Source: an uncultured Oscillospiraceae bacterium
GTDB taxonomy: Bacteria > Bacillota > Clostridia > Oscillospirales > Oscillospiraceae
Assembly: GCA_900754965.1 (NCBI GenBank)
Contig: CAAEEO010000023.1
Span: 1-13,531 of the forward strand
Length of the DNA: 13,531 nt
Direction: 5' to 3'
How positions within the stretch are numbered: the first letter of the stretch is position 1; each line of letters begins with the position of its first letter. The notes below the pieces were generated by a model. That model was not told where the DNA came from and did not search any database. It saw nothing but the letters and a program-made list of their open reading frames with translations. This document shows positions 6,294 through 13,482 of the stretch, piece by piece. The translations under genes were made by a program, and so were the position numbers.

Positions 6294-6851
6294 ATGAACA
6301 AGGTCAAAAGAAATGTGGTAACCCTGACAGTGTTGCTGTTTGTCTGTGCTGCTGTCTATCTTAACTGGTCGTATAATAACCGATGGGGCGACACAGATGC
6401 TGCCATGGTCGAGGCAGAAGATACGGCTATGGCAGAGGCAGAGCAGCAATATCAGGAAAGCATGGGACAGGAAGACGGCAAAGGCACAGAGACATCCTCT
6501 TACTTTGCCACGGTGCGGCTGACCCGTCAGCAGGCACGGGATGATGCGTTAAATCTGTTGGAAATGACGGCAGGCTCTGAAAATGCCTCTCAGGAAACCA
6601 TTGATTCTGCAATGAATGCCATTTCAGCCATGGCGGAAGATTCCCTGCAGGAGACGCAGATCGAAAATATGCTGATTGCAAAAGATTACGCAGACTGCGT
6701 AGTGTTCATCAGTGATGACGGAATCAATGTGACGGTACCGGCACCTGTGGAGGGACTTACGACCGATGCTGTGGCGCGTATCACAGATACGATTCTTGCG
6801 GAAACAGAGTTTACTATGGATCAGATCCATATCATTGAAATCAAAGGGTAA
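6294..6851 (+). CDS. spoIIIAH: Stage III sporulation protein AH
   Basis: The mother-cell partner of the forespore protein SpoIIQ; together they bridge the two membranes around the engulfed forespore. It has 185 residues: a basic start, one membrane span (about 7-23), a variable Ala/Glu-rich linker and a conserved ring-building domain from SSYFATVRLTRQQARDDAL (68-86) through IENMLIAKDYADCVVFI to the final IHIIEIKG. ATG 6294 is chosen because GGGAGG (6281-6286) is seven bases upstream; the in-frame ATG at 6279 would place this site inside the coding region. It is the last gene of the operon, closed by the terminator that follows. SpoIIQ is not in the window. Confidence 0.96.
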   Translation: MNKVKRNVVTLTVLLFVCAAVYLNWSYNNRWGDTDAAMVEAEDTAMAEAEQQYQESMGQEDGKGTETSSYFATVRLTRQQARDDALNLLEMTAGSENASQETIDSAMNAISAMAEDSLQETQIENMLIAKDYADCVVFISDDGINVTVPAPVEGLTTDAVARITDTILAETEFTMDQIHIIEIKG

Positions 6852-6858
6852 GAGATGG

Positions 6859-6918
6859 AAAATCTGCTGCGGGACAGGGGAGAACCGGTCTTGCAGCAGA
6901 TTTTTTCCTTTTCTTTTT
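6859..6918 (+). terminator. Rho-independent terminator after spoIIIAH
   Basis: Arms 6860-6870 and 6893-6903 give an 11-bp stem around a 22-base loop that can pair further inside (GAC with GTC). TTTTTT and a second T-rich run follow, to about 6918. The asp23 promoter lies at the end of this T-tract, so the two elements almost touch. Confidence 0.85.
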
Positions 6919-6928
6919 GGGGGGAATG

Positions 6929-6937
6929 TGCTATAAT
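6929..6937 (+). promoter_or_regulatory. Extended -10 promoter for asp23 and downstream genes
   Basis: TGCTATAAT is a perfect extended -10 element. No good -35 hexamer exists at 16-18 bases upstream, where the T-tract of the preceding terminator lies, so the TG element probably compensates. Transcription would begin near 6944, about 56 bases before the asp23 ATG. This is the only promoter seen before nusB, xseA, xseB and ispA. Confidence 0.7.
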
Positions 6938-6999
6938 ACCATAGATTTATCATTGATGATCGATTGAATGCAATATACAGCATGATCGGAGGTACAAGC

Positions 7000-7362
7000 A
7001 TGGCTGAAAATTATATTACGCGTGCAGAAGAAAACGGAAATATCAATATTTCCGATGATGTGATCGCAACCATGGTTAAGGTTGCAGCGCAGGAGGTAGA
7101 GGGGATTGCCGGATTGGCATCTGCAGCTGGCCCTGCGATGGCTGATTTCCTTGGAATCAAAAACACGGCCAGAGGCATCAAAGTCCAGTTTGAGGACGAG
7201 GGTGTCGTGATCGATGTGGCTGTGCTGGTCAAATACGGCAGCAATATCGTGGGCGTTGCAAAACAGATTCAGGAGACCGTATTGAATGCCGTCCAGGCAA
7301 TGACCGGAATGGAACAGGTGACTGTGAATGTGCATGTTTCCGGCGTTGTATTTGAGAAGTAA
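7000..7362 (+). CDS. Asp23/Gls24 family envelope stress protein
   Basis: A 120-residue member of the Asp23/Gls24 family. In staphylococci Asp23 sits at the membrane through AmaP and is linked to cell-wall stress; many Clostridia carry a copy just upstream of nusB, as here. Family marks: the N-terminal GNINISDDVIATMVKVAAQEVEGI (residues 13-36), the central IKVQFEDEGVVIDVAVLVKYG, and the final VTVNVHVSGVVF strand. ATG 7000 has CGGAGGT (6987-6993) six bases upstream; an in-frame ATG at 6964 has no ribosome site. Fifteen bases separate it from nusB. Precise function in Clostridia is not established. Confidence 0.93.
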   Translation: MAENYITRAEENGNINISDDVIATMVKVAAQEVEGIAGLASAAGPAMADFLGIKNTARGIKVQFEDEGVVIDVAVLVKYGSNIVGVAKQIQETVLNAVQAMTGMEQVTVNVHVSGVVFEK

Positions 7363-7376
7363 GCGGGAGGAAGAAC

Positions 7377-7832
7377 ATGACGAGAACTGCAGCCAGAGAA
7401 GTGGCCGTGCGCCTGTGTTTTTCGACAGAAATGCTGGAAGACAGCGGAATCGAAACCGTATTGGAAGATTTTTTTGAGCCGGAGCACTATGCAACACTGG
7501 GACGGGAGGATGAACTGTTTGCGGAGATTCCGAGCCAGGAGCAGATGAATTATATCCGGCAGACGGTTTCCCAGGTGGCGGAGCGTCAGGCAGAATTGGA
7601 CGGCTATATTGCCCAGTATGCCAAAGGATGGTCCGTTGCGCGCATTTCCAAAGTTTCCCGGGCAATCCTTCGGTGCGCACTTTATGAGATCCTCTACATG
7701 GAAGATGTCCCCACCAAGGCCGCTGTCAACGAGGCCGTGGAGATCGCCAAGCACTATGAAGAGCCGGAAACGGTGAGCTTTATCAATGGTGTTCTGGGGA
7801 GCTTTATCCGGGGAATGCAGGAGACTCCATGA
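7377..7832 (+). CDS. nusB: Transcription antitermination factor NusB
   Basis: An RNA-binding protein that, with NusE (S10), recognises boxA of rRNA leaders and allows antiterminated rRNA transcription. The 151 residues are all helical in character. Marks include RTAAREVAVRLCF at the N-terminus, RISKVSRAILRCALYEIL (89-106), VPTKAAVNEAVEIAKHY (111-127) and FINGVLGSF (135-143). The middle (about 28-55) is somewhat longer than in short homologues. ATG 7377 follows GGGAGG (7365-7370) by six bases. Its stop overlaps the xseA start as ATGA (7829-7832), indicating coupled translation. Confidence 0.96.
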   Translation: MTRTAAREVAVRLCFSTEMLEDSGIETVLEDFFEPEHYATLGREDELFAEIPSQEQMNYIRQTVSQVAERQAELDGYIAQYAKGWSVARISKVSRAILRCALYEILYMEDVPTKAAVNEAVEIAKHYEEPETVSFINGVLGSFIRGMQETP

Positions 7833-9058
7833 CTGAGCAGCGCGTTTTTACGGTCAGTGAACTCAATACAAGAATTGCCGGACTGCTGGAAGCAGATCCG
7901 GTCCTGAGCGCGGTTTGTGTCCGGGGGGAACTATCGAATTATAAGATATATCCCTCCGGTCATCATTATTTTACCCTGAAAGATGGGCAGAGCACTATCA
8001 GCTGCGTGATGTTCAAATCCAACGCAGTCCGCCTGCGGTTTCGCCCGGAAAGCGGTATGGGTGTGCTGGTGACTGGACGGGTCCAGGTCTATCAGCGGGA
8101 TGGGAAGTATCAGATCTATGTTTCCAAGATCATGCCGGAAGGGGCAGGGGATCTTCAGGTTGCTTTTGAACAGCTGAAGGCAAAACTGGATGAGGAAGGC
8201 CTGTTCGCTCCGGAACACAAACAGCCGTTGCCAGAGGTCCCGGAGAAAATTGCCGTGATTACTTCTGCTGCGGGGGCTGCAGTACATGATATGATCCGCA
8301 TTTTGGGGCAGCGCTGGCCCATGGCAAAAGTGCTGCTTTTGCCTGTACGGGTGCAGGGAATCGAAGCACCGCCGGAAATCGCAGGGGCGATCCGTTATTG
8401 TAATTTACATCAGCTTGCTGATGTGATGATCGTGGGACGGGGCGGCGGTTCTATCGAGGACCTGTGGGCGTTCAATGACGAGCGTGTGGCTCGGGCAATT
8501 TATGATTCCCAAATCCCTGTGATTTCCGCAGTTGGCCACGAGCCGGATGTGACCATTTCCGATTATGTGGCGGATGTCCGTGCCTCCACCCCTTCCAATG
8601 CTGCTGAAATTGCCGTTCCGGATCAATTTGAACAGCGGGAGCTGCTGATTGGGATTCGGGGCGTTTTGTCTCAGACCATGCAGCGGATGCTGGAGCGACA
8701 GAGGACGCATCTGGATGGGATCTCTTCCCGGCAGGTGATGCAGGATCCCGGTGTTTATCTGGACGGTAAACGGATGGAGCTGGATCATGAGAGAGATCGT
8801 CTAACGGCGGTGTTTCAGCGAATGCTGTCTGGTTACCAGCGGAGTTTCGCCGAATATGCTGCAAAACTGGATGCATTGAGTCCTCTCAAAGTCCTTGCCA
8901 GGGGATATTCTGTGCTGCAGGATCAGCAGGGGAAACCGATTCGATCTGCATCTGAAGTTCAAGTTGGGGAGTATGTACGGGTCAAACTCAATGCGGGAGT
9001 GTTGGGCTGCCGCGTGGAAGAGAAGGTGGAAGAGCATGGCAAAGAAAATGACTTATGA
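7829..9058 (+). CDS. xseA: Exodeoxyribonuclease VII large subunit
   Basis: Catalytic subunit of exonuclease VII, which degrades single-stranded DNA from both ends into acid-soluble oligonucleotides in repair and mutation avoidance. It has 409 residues. The N-terminal OB fold covers about 5-105 (FTVSELN, VRGELSNYK, GHHYFTLKD). The catalytic domain has ITSAAGAAVHDMIRIL (145-159), GRGGGSIEDLWAFNDE (203-218) and VGHEPDVTISDYVADVRAS (235-253). Asp154, Arg204, His237 and Asp240 match residues reported as important in E. coli XseA, at an offset of one. A coiled-coil region follows, and then the C-terminal LSPLKVLARGYSVL segment. ATG 7829 overlaps nusB; the 3' end overlaps xseB by 23 bases. Confidence 0.97.
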   Translation: MTEQRVFTVSELNTRIAGLLEADPVLSAVCVRGELSNYKIYPSGHHYFTLKDGQSTISCVMFKSNAVRLRFRPESGMGVLVTGRVQVYQRDGKYQIYVSKIMPEGAGDLQVAFEQLKAKLDEEGLFAPEHKQPLPEVPEKIAVITSAAGAAVHDMIRILGQRWPMAKVLLLPVRVQGIEAPPEIAGAIRYCNLHQLADVMIVGRGGGSIEDLWAFNDERVARAIYDSQIPVISAVGHEPDVTISDYVADVRASTPSNAAEIAVPDQFEQRELLIGIRGVLSQTMQRMLERQRTHLDGISSRQVMQDPGVYLDGKRMELDHERDRLTAVFQRMLSGYQRSFAEYAAKLDALSPLKVLARGYSVLQDQQGKPIRSASEVQVGEYVRVKLNAGVLGCRVEEKVEEHGKENDL

Positions 9059-9266
9059 GCAGTCCATTCAGCGTTTGGACGAGATTGTGCGTAATATGGA
9101 AAAAGGGGATGTTCCTCTGGAGGAGTCCCTGAAATTGTTTGAAGAAGGTGCCGCTCTCATCTCCGCCTGCAGCAAGATGCTGGATGAGGCGGAGCAGAAT
9201 GTGGTCAAGCTGAAAAAAGGAATGGACGGTTCCCCGGTGGAACTGCCTTTTGAGGATGTGGAATGA
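9036..9266 (+). CDS. xseB: Exodeoxyribonuclease VII small subunit
   Basis: A 76-residue helical hairpin protein that binds the XseA coiled coil in multiple copies and is needed for active exonuclease VII. Typical marks: MTYEQSIQRLDEIVRNME (residues 5-22), then GDVPLEESLKLFEEGAALI (24-42), then an acidic/lysine second helix. ATG 9036 is preceded by AAGGTGG (9023-9029) and gives the standard length; the open frame continues upstream within xseA, but that extension is not family-like. It overlaps xseA by 23 bases and ispA by 4 bases (ATGA, 9263-9266), so the three are probably translated together. Confidence 0.96.
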   Translation: MAKKMTYEQSIQRLDEIVRNMEKGDVPLEESLKLFEEGAALISACSKMLDEAEQNVVKLKKGMDGSPVELPFEDVE

Positions 9267-10141
9267 TGAAGTTTCAGGAACGGATGGAGCAGTATAAGCA
9301 GATGGTGGAGCAGGCACTGGCAGGGTATTTCCCGGAACAGACCGTGCCGTATGAGAAATTGATCCGCTCCATGCGCTATAGTCTTCTGGCAGGAGGTAAG
9401 CGTCTGCGCCCAATCCTGGTTCTGGAATTTTGCCGTCTCTGCGGTGGAGATGTGCAGGCGGCTCTGCCAGTGGCCTGCGGAGTGGAGATGCTGCATACCT
9501 ATTCTTTGATCCATGATGATCTGCCGTGCATGGACAATGATGATCTGCGGCGAGGCAACCCGACCAATCATGTGGTATTTGGAGAGTTCACGGCAACTCT
9601 GGCGGGAGACGCATTGCAGGCAGAGGCGTTTGCCTCGGTGTTGTCTGCGAAACTTCCTGCAGAGGCCCTGGTTCGCTGCGCCGCGGTTCTTGCTTCCGTT
9701 GCCGGTGCTGATGGCATCTGCGGTGGACAGCAGTTGGACATGGACGGAGAAGAAGAAACGCTGACCGAAAGGGAATTGATGGAGATTCATGCCCGCAAAA
9801 CAGCGGCTTTGATTCGGGGGGCTTGCCTGATGGGCGTATATGCCGCCGGAGGCAGTTGGGAACAGGAACAGGCTGCCATTGCGTATGCAGAGGCAGTGGG
9901 ACTGGCGTTTCAGATTCGGGACGATATGCTGGATGAATTGAGCACTCCTGAAGAATTGGGAAAGACCATCGGTTCGGATGCACAGGAAGGAAAGACGACT
10001 TTCATGAGCCTGTATGGTGCATCAGAATGTGAGCGGCGGATTCTGGAGCTGACAGACCAGGCAAAACAGGCCGTATCGATTTTTCCGGAGCACGAATTTT
10101 TGACTGAGCTGGCGGACAGTATGGCAGTCCGCACGAAGTGA
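9263..10141 (+). CDS. ispA: Farnesyl diphosphate synthase (short-chain polyprenyl synthase)
   Basis: Condenses isopentenyl diphosphate with dimethylallyl and geranyl diphosphate to give farnesyl diphosphate, the precursor of undecaprenyl carrier lipid and other isoprenoids. It has 292 residues. Visible: LAGGKRLRP (42-50), the first Asp-rich motif DDLPCMD (85-91) with the two-residue insertion of bacterial FPP synthases, the GGQQLDM region (154-160), and the second motif DDMLDE (220-225) followed by LGKTIGSDAQEGKTT. Tyr80, five residues before the first motif, fits a C15 product. ATG 9263 overlaps xseB; a second ATG at 9266 is equally usable. The gene after it is rarA, not dxs as in many Firmicutes. 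Confidence 0.95.
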   Translation: MMKFQERMEQYKQMVEQALAGYFPEQTVPYEKLIRSMRYSLLAGGKRLRPILVLEFCRLCGGDVQAALPVACGVEMLHTYSLIHDDLPCMDNDDLRRGNPTNHVVFGEFTATLAGDALQAEAFASVLSAKLPAEALVRCAAVLASVAGADGICGGQQLDMDGEEETLTERELMEIHARKTAALIRGACLMGVYAAGGSWEQEQAAIAYAEAVGLAFQIRDDMLDELSTPEELGKTIGSDAQEGKTTFMSLYGASECERRILELTDQAKQAVSIFPEHEFLTELADSMAVRTK

Positions 10142-10162
10142 TACAACAGGGGAGTTTAAGGG

Positions 10163-11428
10163 ATGTATAGACCGCTCGCGGATGAACTGCGCCCCCGATC
10201 ACTGGATGATGTGGTGGGGCAGAAACATATTTTGGGGCCAGATGGTTTGCTCCGGCGGATTGTAAATTCCGGGGAAATTCCCAATATGGTCTTTTACGGT
10301 CCATCTGGCACTGGAAAAACTACCGTTGCCAGTATCATTGCTGCCAAAACAAATCGGACGCTTCGAAAACTCAATGCAACCACTGCCGGAATCTCTGATA
10401 TCCGGCAGATCATCAGCGAATTAGACACCATGCTCACCCCCGGCGGTGTTTTGCTGTATTTGGACGAGATTCAATACTTCAATAAAAAACAGCAGCAGTC
10501 GCTGCTGGAGTTTATGGAAGATGGAAGAATCACACTGATCGCCTCTACGACGGAAAATCCATATTTTTATGTGTACAATGCATTGCTGAGCCGGAGCACG
10601 GTATTCGAATTTAAGCAAGTCCCGGCCGCAGAAATTCAGCGTGCAGTCAGTCGGGCGATCTCCTTGATGGAGCAGCGCAGCGAATTTCCTGTGCAGGTGG
10701 AAGAGGGCGTAGTGCGGCATATTTCTATGAGCTGTGGTGGAGATGTCCGCAAAGCGATGAATGCCGTGGAATTACTCTTTTCAGCGGCTGAAAAAGAAGA
10801 CGGTATTCTGTATCTGACGCTGGACGATGCCAAGGCTGTGGCACAAAAAAGCGCCATGCGCTATGATCGGGAGGGAGATGACCATTTTGATATTCTCTCT
10901 TCTCTGATGAAATCCCTTCGAGGATCTGATCCCAATGCGGCACTGCATTATCTGGCCCGGCTTTTGGAGGCAGGAGACTTGCCTTCGGCGTGCAGACGCA
11001 TTTTATGCTCTGCCTGTGAGGATGTGGGACTGGCCTATCCTCAGATTATCCCCATTGTCAAAGCCTGCGTAGATAGTGCATTGATGTTGGGACTGCCGGA
11101 GGCGCGCCTGCCGTTGGCCGATGCGGTGGTGCTGATCGCTACCTCTCCAAAATCCAACTCCGGCCTGATGGGCATTGATGCGGCGTTGGCTGATGTACGG
11201 GCAGGCAAGACAGGCCCGATTCCTCGTCAGTTGCAAAATGTTCATGCTGACGGCACAGGATTTGAACGGGAACAGGGGTATCTGTACCCTCACAATTTCC
11301 CGGGACATTGGGTGCAGCAGCAGTATCTGCCCGATGAGTTAAAGGATGCAGACTATTATATTCCGGGCGAGAATAAAACCGAGCAGACTGCAGCGCAATA
11401 TTGGAAAAAGATCAAAGGAGGGGACTGA
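10163..11428 (+). CDS. rarA: Replication-associated recombination protein A (RarA/MgsA AAA+ ATPase)
   Basis: An AAA+ ATPase of the clamp-loader clade that acts at stalled replication forks and interacts with single-strand binding protein. It has 421 residues. Walker A is GPSGTGKTT (46-54), Walker B LLYLDE (97-102), sensor 1 ASTTEN (127-132), arginine finger LLSRS (141-145), and sensor 2 GGDVRKAMN (192-200). The C-terminal oligomerisation region includes RYDREGDDHFDILSSLMKS and ends with YPHNFPGHWVQQQYLPD. The Walker B segment reads DEIQYFNKKQQ where many homologues have DEIHRFNKAQQ, a Gln for the conserved His. ATG 10163 follows AGGGGAG (10148-10154) by eight bases. It is 21 bases after ispA, and its stop is one base before the DUF951 start. 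Confidence 0.96.
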   Translation: MYRPLADELRPRSLDDVVGQKHILGPDGLLRRIVNSGEIPNMVFYGPSGTGKTTVASIIAAKTNRTLRKLNATTAGISDIRQIISELDTMLTPGGVLLYLDEIQYFNKKQQQSLLEFMEDGRITLIASTTENPYFYVYNALLSRSTVFEFKQVPAAEIQRAVSRAISLMEQRSEFPVQVEEGVVRHISMSCGGDVRKAMNAVELLFSAAEKEDGILYLTLDDAKAVAQKSAMRYDREGDDHFDILSSLMKSLRGSDPNAALHYLARLLEAGDLPSACRRILCSACEDVGLAYPQIIPIVKACVDSALMLGLPEARLPLADAVVLIATSPKSNSGLMGIDAALADVRAGKTGPIPRQLQNVHADGTGFEREQGYLYPHNFPGHWVQQQYLPDELKDADYYIPGENKTEQTAAQYWKKIKGGD

Positions 11429-11429
11429 A

Positions 11430-11612
11430 ATGCCTATGGATATTCAGGTGGGGGATGTTTTGACGATGAAAAAAACACACCCCTGCGGCAGCAATCAATG
11501 GACAGTGCTGCGTATTGGGGCGGATTTCAAACTCCGCTGCAATGGATGCGGTCACGAAGTGATGGGTCCCCGAAGTAAATTTGAAAAGAATATCAAGCAA
11601 GTTCAGCGATAA
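11430..11612 (+). CDS. DUF951 domain protein (YyzM-like)
   Basis: A 60-residue protein of the Firmicute DUF951 family, function unknown. It shows the full signature: VGDVLTMKKTHPCGSNQW (residues 7-24), then VLRIGADFKLRCNGCG (25-40) and a basic MGPRSKFEK tail. Three cysteines (one in HPCGS, two in CNGC) with a nearby histidine suggest metal binding, which is an inference. ATG 11430 follows a strong AAAGGAGGGG (11414-11423) by six bases and lies one base after the rarA stop; ATG 11436 is an alternative. In B. subtilis the homologue sits near spo0J, so linkage to rarA may be lineage-specific. It is the last gene of the rightward run, with its stop at the foot of the shared terminator. Confidence 0.92.
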   Translation: MPMDIQVGDVLTMKKTHPCGSNQWTVLRIGADFKLRCNGCGHEVMGPRSKFEKNIKQVQR

Positions 11613-11649
11613 AAAAACCGTTCCCAATAAAATTTGGGAACGGTTTTTT
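11612..11649. terminator. Bidirectional terminator between DUF951 and ABC-F genes
   Basis: A perfect 16-bp stem (11612-11627 with 11634-11649) with a 6-base loop. It is flanked by A-runs on the left and T-runs on the right, so it can stop both the rightward asp23-DUF951 transcript and the leftward ABC-F transcript. It begins at the last base of the DUF951 stop codon. Confidence 0.92.
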
Positions 11650-11654
11650 CTTGC

Positions 11655-13256
11655 TTAGTCCTGATTTTCGTTAAACAGGTGCATATAGTCGTCGTAAGAG
11701 CACATCTTGTCGATGATGGTGCCGTCGTCCTGAATATCAATGATGCGGTTGGCCACCGTCTGCGTCAGCTGATGGTCATGGGAGGAGAAGATGATATTGT
11801 AGGGGAATGCAGCCATGCCATTGTTCAGTGCAGCAATGCTCTCCAGATCCAGATGGTTGGTGGGCTGGTCAAACAGCAGTACATTGGCGCCGGACAGCAT
11901 CATTTTCGAAAGCATACAGCGGACTTTTTCGCCGCCGGACAGGACTTTCACCTGTTTATACACATCGTCTCCGGAGAAGAGCATCCGGCCCAGGAAGGTG
12001 CGCAGGTAGCTTTCCCGCTTGTCCTCGGAGAACTGACGCATCCAGTCGATCAGGTCATAATCGCAGTTATCAAAGTATTCGCTGTTGTCCTTGGGGCAGT
12101 AGGTCTGGGTGGTAGAAACGCCCCACTTGATGCTGCCGGAATCCGGCTCTTCTTCACCCATGAGGATTTTGAAAAGCATGGTCACAGCCAGTTCGTTTCT
12201 GCCGATGATGGCAATTTTGTCCTCTTTATTCATAATAAAGCTGACATTATCCAGTAGATTCACGCCGTCCACTGTCTTACTGATTTCCGTCACAAACAGA
12301 CGGTCTTTGCCCGGCTCCCGCTGTGCCTGGAACCCGACCCAGGGATATCTCCGGCTGGAGGCGGGCATCTCTTCCACGGTCAGTTTATCCAGCAGTTTCC
12401 GACGGCTGGTCGCCTGGCGAGACTTGGACTTATTTGCGGAGAACCGCTGAATAAAGGTCTGCAGTTCCTGGATCTTCTGTTCAGCCTTCTTGTTCTGATC
12501 CTTCATCAATTTCTGCATCAGCTGGCTGGACTCGTACCAGAAGTCATAGTTACCCACATACATTTTAATTTTTCCGTAGTCGATATCCACGATATGGGTA
12601 CAGACATTGTTCAGGAAATACCGGTCATGGCTGACCACAAGGACTGTGCCTTCGTAATCCATAAGGAAATCTTCCAGCCAGACCACGGATGCCAGGTCCA
12701 AGTTGTTGGTAGGCTCGTCCAGCAGGATAATGTCGGGGTTGCCGAACAGTGCCTGCGCCAGCAGTACTTTGAACTTCAGCCGGGGGTCCATATCGGCCAT
12801 CATGGTTTCGTGCAAATCGGGGGAGATGCCAAGGCCTTGGAGCAGCTTGCTTGCATCGGATTCTGCCTCCCAGCCGCCCAGTTCGGCGAATTCTTCTTCC
12901 AATTCAGCCGCGCGGATACCGTCCTCATCGGAGAAATCCTCCTTCATATAGATGGCATCCTTTTCTTTTCCGCAGTCGTACAGGCGCTGGTTGCCCATGA
13001 TAACGGTGTCCATGACGGTGTACTCGTCATACATAAACTGGTTCTGTTTCAGCACGGACATCCGAGCCTTGGGGTCGATGATGACGCGGCCGGAGCTGGG
13101 TTCCAGTTCGCCGGACAGGATCTTGATGAAGGTAGATTTGCCGGCGCCGTTTGCGCCGATGATCCCATAGCAGTTTCCGCCAGTAAACTGCAGATCGACC
13201 TTGGAGAACAGGACCGAGCCGCCGAATTGCATGGTCAGATTGTCAACTGTAATCAT
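11655..13256 (-). CDS. ABC-F family ATPase (YkpA/YbiT-like) with one degenerate ATP site
   Basis: A soluble tandem ATP-binding-cassette protein of 533 residues; ABC-F proteins act on the ribosome, mostly as translation factors or protection proteins. NBD1 has Walker A GANGAGKST (34-42), Walker B LLDEPTNNLD (178-187) and H-loop SHDR (209-212), but its signature is MDPRLK (156-161) instead of LSGGEK. The linker (about 238-292, with KSKSRQATSRRKLLDKL) is the usual charged P-site-tRNA motif region. NBD2 has an intact signature LSGGEKVR (439-446) and SHDH (492-495), but its Walker A is GRNELAVTM (352-360), with no lysine, and its Walker B is DQPTNHLD (463-470), with Gln for the catalytic Glu. ATG 13256 follows AGGAGGA. 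No TM segments. Not obviously a resistance determinant. Confidence 0.93.
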   Translation of the reverse strand: MITVDNLTMQFGGSVLFSKVDLQFTGGNCYGIIGANGAGKSTFIKILSGELEPSSGRVIIDPKARMSVLKQNQFMYDEYTVMDTVIMGNQRLYDCGKEKDAIYMKEDFSDEDGIRAAELEEEFAELGGWEAESDASKLLQGLGISPDLHETMMADMDPRLKFKVLLAQALFGNPDIILLDEPTNNLDLASVVWLEDFLMDYEGTVLVVSHDRYFLNNVCTHIVDIDYGKIKMYVGNYDFWYESSQLMQKLMKDQNKKAEQKIQELQTFIQRFSANKSKSRQATSRRKLLDKLTVEEMPASSRRYPWVGFQAQREPGKDRLFVTEISKTVDGVNLLDNVSFIMNKEDKIAIIGRNELAVTMLFKILMGEEEPDSGSIKWGVSTTQTYCPKDNSEYFDNCDYDLIDWMRQFSEDKRESYLRTFLGRMLFSGDDVYKQVKVLSGGEKVRCMLSKMMLSGANVLLFDQPTNHLDLESIAALNNGMAAFPYNIIFSSHDHQLTQTVANRIIDIQDDGTIIDKMCSYDDYMHLFNENQD

Positions 13257-13299
13257 AGATTCCTCCTGATGGAAATTTTTTACAAACTATCGAAGATAC

Positions 13300-13305
13300 A
13301 TTATA
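13300..13305 (-). promoter_or_regulatory. Extended -10 promoter for the ABC-F gene
   Basis: Read leftward, TATAAT (13305-13300) is preceded by TGA, giving a TGnTATAAT extended -10. No convincing -35 box stands 16-18 bases further up. Transcription would start near 13293, with a leader of about 37 bases containing AGGAGGA (13267-13261). Confidence 0.65.
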
Positions 13306-13350
13306 TCATAGTTCTTTCAGTAGGGGTAGAGGAAAAAGTGAAAAAACTCC

Positions 13351-13414
13351 AGGAAAAATCAGGGAAATCCACCGCAATATAGACAAGAATCCCAAGGAAA
13401 AATCAGAGGAAATC
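13351..13414. repeat. Imperfect direct repeat in the divergent intergenic region
   Basis: AGGAAAAATCAGGGAAATC (13351-13369) recurs as AGGAAAAATCAGAGGAAATC (13395-13414), differing by one inserted base, with 44 bases between starts. Both copies lie between the leftward ABC-F promoter and the rightward promoter at 13419-13447; the second ends just before the -35 box. A regulator-binding pair is possible but unproven. Confidence 0.5.
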
Positions 13415-13418
13415 ACAC

Positions 13419-13447
13419 TTGTGGCGGATTGCTGGATATGTTATACT
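13419..13447 (+). promoter_or_regulatory. Promoter of the rightward gene at the window end
   Basis: TTGTGG (13419-13424), a 17-base spacer and TATACT (13442-13447) with TG one base before the -10 hexamer form a plausible vegetative promoter. A start near 13454 would leave a leader of about 29 bases with the purine-rich AAGGGGAAGGGG (13461-13472). Confidence 0.55.
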
Positions 13448-13482
13448 TGAGCTGATACACAAGGGGAAGGGGATTGACAGGA

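Noticed and set aside
9068..9790. 240-codon leftward open frame across xseB and ispA
   Set aside because: Antisense to two clear conserved genes, with a Cys/His/Leu-rich composition typical of shadow frames.
11634..12257. 207-codon rightward open frame starting in the bidirectional terminator
   Set aside because: It starts inside the terminator hairpin and is antisense to the second half of the ABC-F gene.
12594..13382. 262-codon rightward open frame opposite the ABC-F gene
   Set aside because: It is the mirror frame of a strongly recognisable ABC-F protein, begins without start signals and has low-complexity antisense composition.
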